This document shows, piece by piece, positions 61,188-64,000 of a DNA stretch of 64,000 nucleotides. Source of the stretch: Burkholderiaceae bacterium (lineage in GTDB: Bacteria; Pseudomonadota; Gammaproteobacteria; Burkholderiales; Burkholderiaceae_C). Location: assembly GCA_030123545.1 (NCBI GenBank), contig CP126124.1:1550001-1614000 (forward strand), read 5' to 3'. Below the pieces are notes generated by a model. The model had not been told where the DNA came from, did not search any database, and saw nothing but the letters and a program-made list of their open reading frames with translations. Every line of letters begins with the position of its first letter. Position 1 is the stretch's first letter. The position numbers were made by a program, and so were the translations under genes.

Positions 61188-61394
61188 TAAGTGGTAGCCA
61201 GTTGCTCGCAGATGCAACGAAAGTTTACGAATGTAAGCTCAGAAGCGAGATGAATTAAGTCACGGAAACGCCAGCCGCTGCTGCCAATTACTGCCGCTGC
61301 CGGCCGTTGATGGCGCTGGCGCAACAATCCGGCGCGGGCTTGCGGCCTGCGGTCCTGACCGACGTGCGGCGAGGCGCGCAGCGAAGAATCCGGA

Positions 61395-62195
61395 TCAGCC
61401 GAGCGGTGCCAGGAAGTCCGTGACCAGCTGCGCCGTCAGCGCCGGCTGGTCGCGGTGCGGAGAATGCCCGCAATGCTCCAGTTTTTGCAGCACGGGCGTC
61501 AGCTGCGACGGCCGTATTTGTTCGATCTGCTGCATGGTTCCGTAGGCGTCGTCGACCCCCTGGATCGCGAGCAGCGGTGCGGTGATGCGCTCGCAGTCGG
61601 CACGGATGTCGAAGCTGCGAAACGCCGGGTCAAGCCAGATGTCGTTCCACTGCCAGAATGCGCAATCGACGTCGGCGTGGTAGCGTGCGAGCCGCTCGCG
61701 CAGGTCGGTGGTCAGGTAAGCGTCACGCGCCTCTGCGATCGATCGCACCGAGATATCCTCGACGATCACGTGCGGCGCCAGCACGATGCAGGCCGTGACC
61801 GGATGACGGCTCGCGTACAGCAGCGCGATGCTGCCGCCGTCCGAATGACCGAGCAGCACCGGCCTCTCGATTCCGAGCAGTCGCAGCAGTTCGGGCAGCA
61901 CCTCCCAGGCTTCCAGATGCATGTAGTCGGGTGTCAAACGTCCGATGCGCCGGCCGTCCCGCTTGGACGGCTCGGCACGCACATCCGGCACCGGGTCCGA
62001 GCGGCCGTAGCCGCGGCGCGAGTAGACGATGCCGGCGCGGCCGGTCGCGCGGCAGACCCGAGTCGGCCAGCCGCGCCACATCGCGACCGAGCCCAGGCCC
62101 TCGTGCAGGAACACGATAGGCGCGCGCGGCGGGTCGCCGGTCGCGGCGATCTGCTCCAGTTCCAGGTTCACGCCACCCACGCGTATCATCTGCAT
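61395..62195 (-). CDS. Alpha/beta hydrolase
   Basis: A 266-residue hydrolase. The oxyanion stretch is VFLHEGLGSVAMWRGWP, the nucleophile elbow GHSDGGSIALLYA holds the Ser, a late Asp occurs in LAIQGVDDAYGTM and the His in LEHCGHSPHRDQP. Proteins of this type cleave esters or C-C bonds (the MhpC-like and lactonase groups look similar). No signal peptide; substrate unknown. The 207 bases between it and the DUF2726 gene (61188-61394) show nothing I recognise. It diverges from the EI24 gene by 40 bases. Confidence 0.88.
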   Translation of the reverse strand: MQMIRVGGVNLELEQIAATGDPPRAPIVFLHEGLGSVAMWRGWPTRVCRATGRAGIVYSRRGYGRSDPVPDVRAEPSKRDGRRIGRLTPDYMHLEAWEVLPELLRLLGIERPVLLGHSDGGSIALLYASRHPVTACIVLAPHVIVEDISVRSIAEARDAYLTTDLRERLARYHADVDCAFWQWNDIWLDPAFRSFDIRADCERITAPLLAIQGVDDAYGTMQQIEQIRPSQLTPVLQKLEHCGHSPHRDQPALTAQLVTDFLAPLG

Positions 62196-62235
62196 CGGCC
62201 GATGGTAAGGGGTGCGGGCGCAGTATGCTCACGTC

Positions 62236-63129
62236 ATGACGCTGTTGCTCGATTCCTTCTGGCGCGCGGTCGCGTACTGCCTGCGGCCGCGCGTGATCGC
62301 GCTGTCGTTCCTGCCACTGGTGCTGATGGTGGCGCTGGCGCTCGGCCTCGGTTACTTCTTCTGGACGCCGGTGCTCGACTGGGTGCGTGGCCAGCTCGAT
62401 TCGTTCTCGTGGACCGCGCACCTGTGGGCCTGGCTCGACGGCATGGGTGTGGGCAACCTGAAGACGGTGGTGGCACCGCTGCTCGTGATCTTCACCGTCA
62501 CGCCGGTGCTGGTGCTGGTCTCGCTGCTGCTGGTCGCATCGATGATGACGCCGGCGCTGGTCGCGCTGGTGGCCGAACGCCGTTTTCCGAACCTGGAGCG
62601 CAAGCGCGGCGGCTCGTTGCTCGGCAGCATTGCCCGCTCGCTCGGCGCCACGCTGCTGGCGATCGTCGTGCTGCTGCTGTCGATGCCGTTGTGGCTGGTG
62701 CCGCCGCTGATCCTGGTGTTGCCGCCGCTGATCTGGGGCTGGCTCACCTACCGCGTGATGAGCTTCGATGCACTTTCCGAGCATGCGAGTGCCGCGGAGC
62801 GGCATGAGATCATCCGCCGTCATCGCGGCTGGCTGCTGGGCATCGGCGTGCTGACCGGGTATCTGGGCGGGGCGCCGAGCCTGGTCTGGGCGTCGGGCGC
62901 CTTGTTCGCCGCGGCGTTCGTGATCCTGGTGCCGGTCGCGATCTGGATCTACACGTTGGTGTTCGCTTTTTCTTCGCTGTGGTTCGCGCACTACTGCCTC
63001 GCCGCCTTGGAGTCGCTGCGCGCGCGGCCATTCGGCGGGGTGCCGCTCGCGCCGGCCGAGCGGGTCGACCCGGTTCTCGTCCAGGCCCAAGATGCAGACA
63101 ACGACCCTACCCGCAGGCTCGCGCCCTGA
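62236..63129 (+). CDS. EI24 domain-containing (CysZ-like) membrane protein
   Basis: A 297-residue inner-membrane protein of the EI24/CysZ family. It starts LLLDSFWRAVAYCLRPRVIA and has about six hydrophobic segments, with a central hairpin of LLVASMMTPALVALVAERRF and a re-entrant helix SLGATLLAIVVLLLSMPLWL. CysZ proteins of this fold carry sulfate; for this subgroup transport is only suggested. The ATG at 62236 fits the family start; an in-frame ATG at 62212 is also possible. It overlaps the CinA-like gene by 38 bases. Confidence 0.88.
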   Translation: MTLLLDSFWRAVAYCLRPRVIALSFLPLVLMVALALGLGYFFWTPVLDWVRGQLDSFSWTAHLWAWLDGMGVGNLKTVVAPLLVIFTVTPVLVLVSLLLVASMMTPALVALVAERRFPNLERKRGGSLLGSIARSLGATLLAIVVLLLSMPLWLVPPLILVLPPLIWGWLTYRVMSFDALSEHASAAERHEIIRRHRGWLLGIGVLTGYLGGAPSLVWASGALFAAAFVILVPVAIWIYTLVFAFSSLWFAHYCLAALESLRARPFGGVPLAPAERVDPVLVQAQDADNDPTRRLAP

Positions 63130-63976
63130 GCCTCATCCAGACCATCGAAGCGCCGCGCGGCCGGCGTTCGGCCTGATCATCGTCGGCGACGAGATCCTGT
63201 CCGGCAAGCGTGCCGACCGGCACATGCCGCAGGTCATCGACTTGCTGGCCGCGCGCGGGTTGCAGCTGGCCTATTCGGAATGCGTCGGTGACGATCCAGC
63301 GCGCATCACCGCGACGCTCGCGCGTGCGTTCGCGTCCGGTGACGCGGTGTTCTGCAGCGGCGGCATCGGCGCGACGCCCGACGACCACACGCGCCAGAGC
63401 GCGGCTCACGCGCTCGGGGTGGGGCTCGAACTGCACCCCGAAGCCGGGCGCCTGATTCGCGAGCGCATGCGCGACGTCGCGGCCGAGCAGGGCCAGCCGT
63501 ACGAGCCGGACCGGCCCGACAACGTGCATCGGCTCAACATGGGCGTGTTCCCGGTGGGGGCCGAGCTGATCCCGAATCCGTACAACAAGATTCCCGGCTT
63601 CAGCTGCCACGGCTCGGGCGGCGGCGCGGTGCACTTCGTGCCGGGGTTTCCGGTGATGGCCTGGCCGATGATCGAATGGGTACTCGACCATCGCTACGCC
63701 CGCCTGTTCCATAGTCAGCCGCACGAGGAGCGGTCGGTAATCGTGTTCGGGTCGATGGAGGCACTGCTCACGCCGTTGATGGAAGAGATCGAACGGCGCC
63801 ATCCGGGCGTGAAGGTGTTTAGCCTGCCGAGCGTCGATCACCCGGATTTCGGCCGCCATATCGAATTGGGCGTCAAGGGCGACCCGACGGCGACGGAAGC
63901 CGCGTACCGCACCCTGGTTTCCGGCTTGGCACTGTTGGACGCGAAGTTGGGCCCCGAAATGGTGCGAAAATCTTGA
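63092..63976 (+). CDS. CinA-like molybdopterin-binding (MoCF) domain protein
   Basis: A 294-residue protein with an N-terminal MoaB/Mog-type domain of the competence/damage-inducible CinA family. The fold is seen in FGLIIVGDEILSGKRADRHM, then SGGIGATPDDHTRQSAAHAL and YNKIPGFSCHGSG. It lacks the C-terminal CinA (nicotinamide-nucleotide deamidase) domain, and is of the short form usual in betaproteobacteria; its role is not established. The start at 63092 overlaps the EI24 gene by 38 bases and adds about 25 unconserved residues; a non-ATG start further on is possible. Confidence 0.85.
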   Translation: MQTTTLPAGSRPEPHPDHRSAARPAFGLIIVGDEILSGKRADRHMPQVIDLLAARGLQLAYSECVGDDPARITATLARAFASGDAVFCSGGIGATPDDHTRQSAAHALGVGLELHPEAGRLIRERMRDVAAEQGQPYEPDRPDNVHRLNMGVFPVGAELIPNPYNKIPGFSCHGSGGGAVHFVPGFPVMAWPMIEWVLDHRYARLFHSQPHEERSVIVFGSMEALLTPLMEEIERRHPGVKVFSLPSVDHPDFGRHIELGVKGDPTATEAAYRTLVSGLALLDAKLGPEMVRKS

Positions 63977-64000
63977 CGCACCATCACGATGCGTTCGTGC

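Overview
The window is chromosomal DNA of a high-GC Gram-negative bacterium, most likely a betaproteobacterium of the order Burkholderiales, probably near Comamonadaceae. This is inferred from codon use, the gene families, the lig-type protocatechuate pathway and short dispersed intergenic repeats of a kind I associate with that family; no rRNA gene is present to prove it. I recognised no tRNA, rRNA, transposase, prophage or CRISPR array.

Housekeeping and mixed region, 1-22.3 kb. A truncated mltB and a MoxR / DUF58 / transglutaminase operon (minus strand) are followed by a histone-deacetylase-like amidohydrolase and an MscS channel (plus). Next comes etfB-etfA with an acyl-CoA dehydrogenase, then a nitronate monooxygenase. 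A group of small genes follows (DUF302, a DOPA-dioxygenase-like protein, a VOC protein, a class II amidotransferase), then a PA0069-type radical SAM gene behind a good LexA box, and a phosphoethanolamine transferase. The grpE-dnaK-dnaJ locus carries a TMEM175-like membrane gene between dnaK and dnaJ, and has a clean sigma-32-like promoter just after a terminator.

Aromatic catabolism island, 22.5-57.3 kb. A long minus-strand operon (33.6 to 22.5 kb) encodes an enoyl-CoA hydratase-like protein, feruloyl-CoA synthetase, a short-chain dehydrogenase, a thioesterase, a branched-chain-type ABC importer (with a fused permease-ATPase), an acyl-CoA dehydrogenase and a MarR regulator. An amidohydrolase is transcribed divergently. 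This set matches the CoA-dependent, non-beta-oxidative (CouLMNO-like) route that shortens p-coumarate and ferulate to 4-hydroxybenzoate and vanillate. Next come a VOC / hydrolase pair, a fused quaternary-amine-type transporter, a MetE-like protein and VanA. A second five-gene ABC importer occupies 40.8-45.6 kb. A LysR gene and a divergent aromatic-acid MFS transporter precede ligJ-ligK-(ThDP enzyme)-(DUF1932 dehydrogenase)-pobA-ligI-ligA-ligB-ligC, followed by a second MFS transporter.

Together these genes would take ferulate and p-coumarate through vanillate or 4-hydroxybenzoate to protocatechuate, then by 4,5-cleavage to pyruvate and oxaloacetate. VanB and the LigU tautomerase are not in the window. 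The ThDP enzyme and dehydrogenase coupled into the lig operon have no assigned step and are the best candidates for something undescribed.

Tail, 58.7-64 kb: an aldo/keto reductase, a small secreted protein behind a perfect hairpin, a DUF2726 protein, an alpha/beta hydrolase, an EI24 membrane protein and a CinA-like molybdopterin-binding protein.
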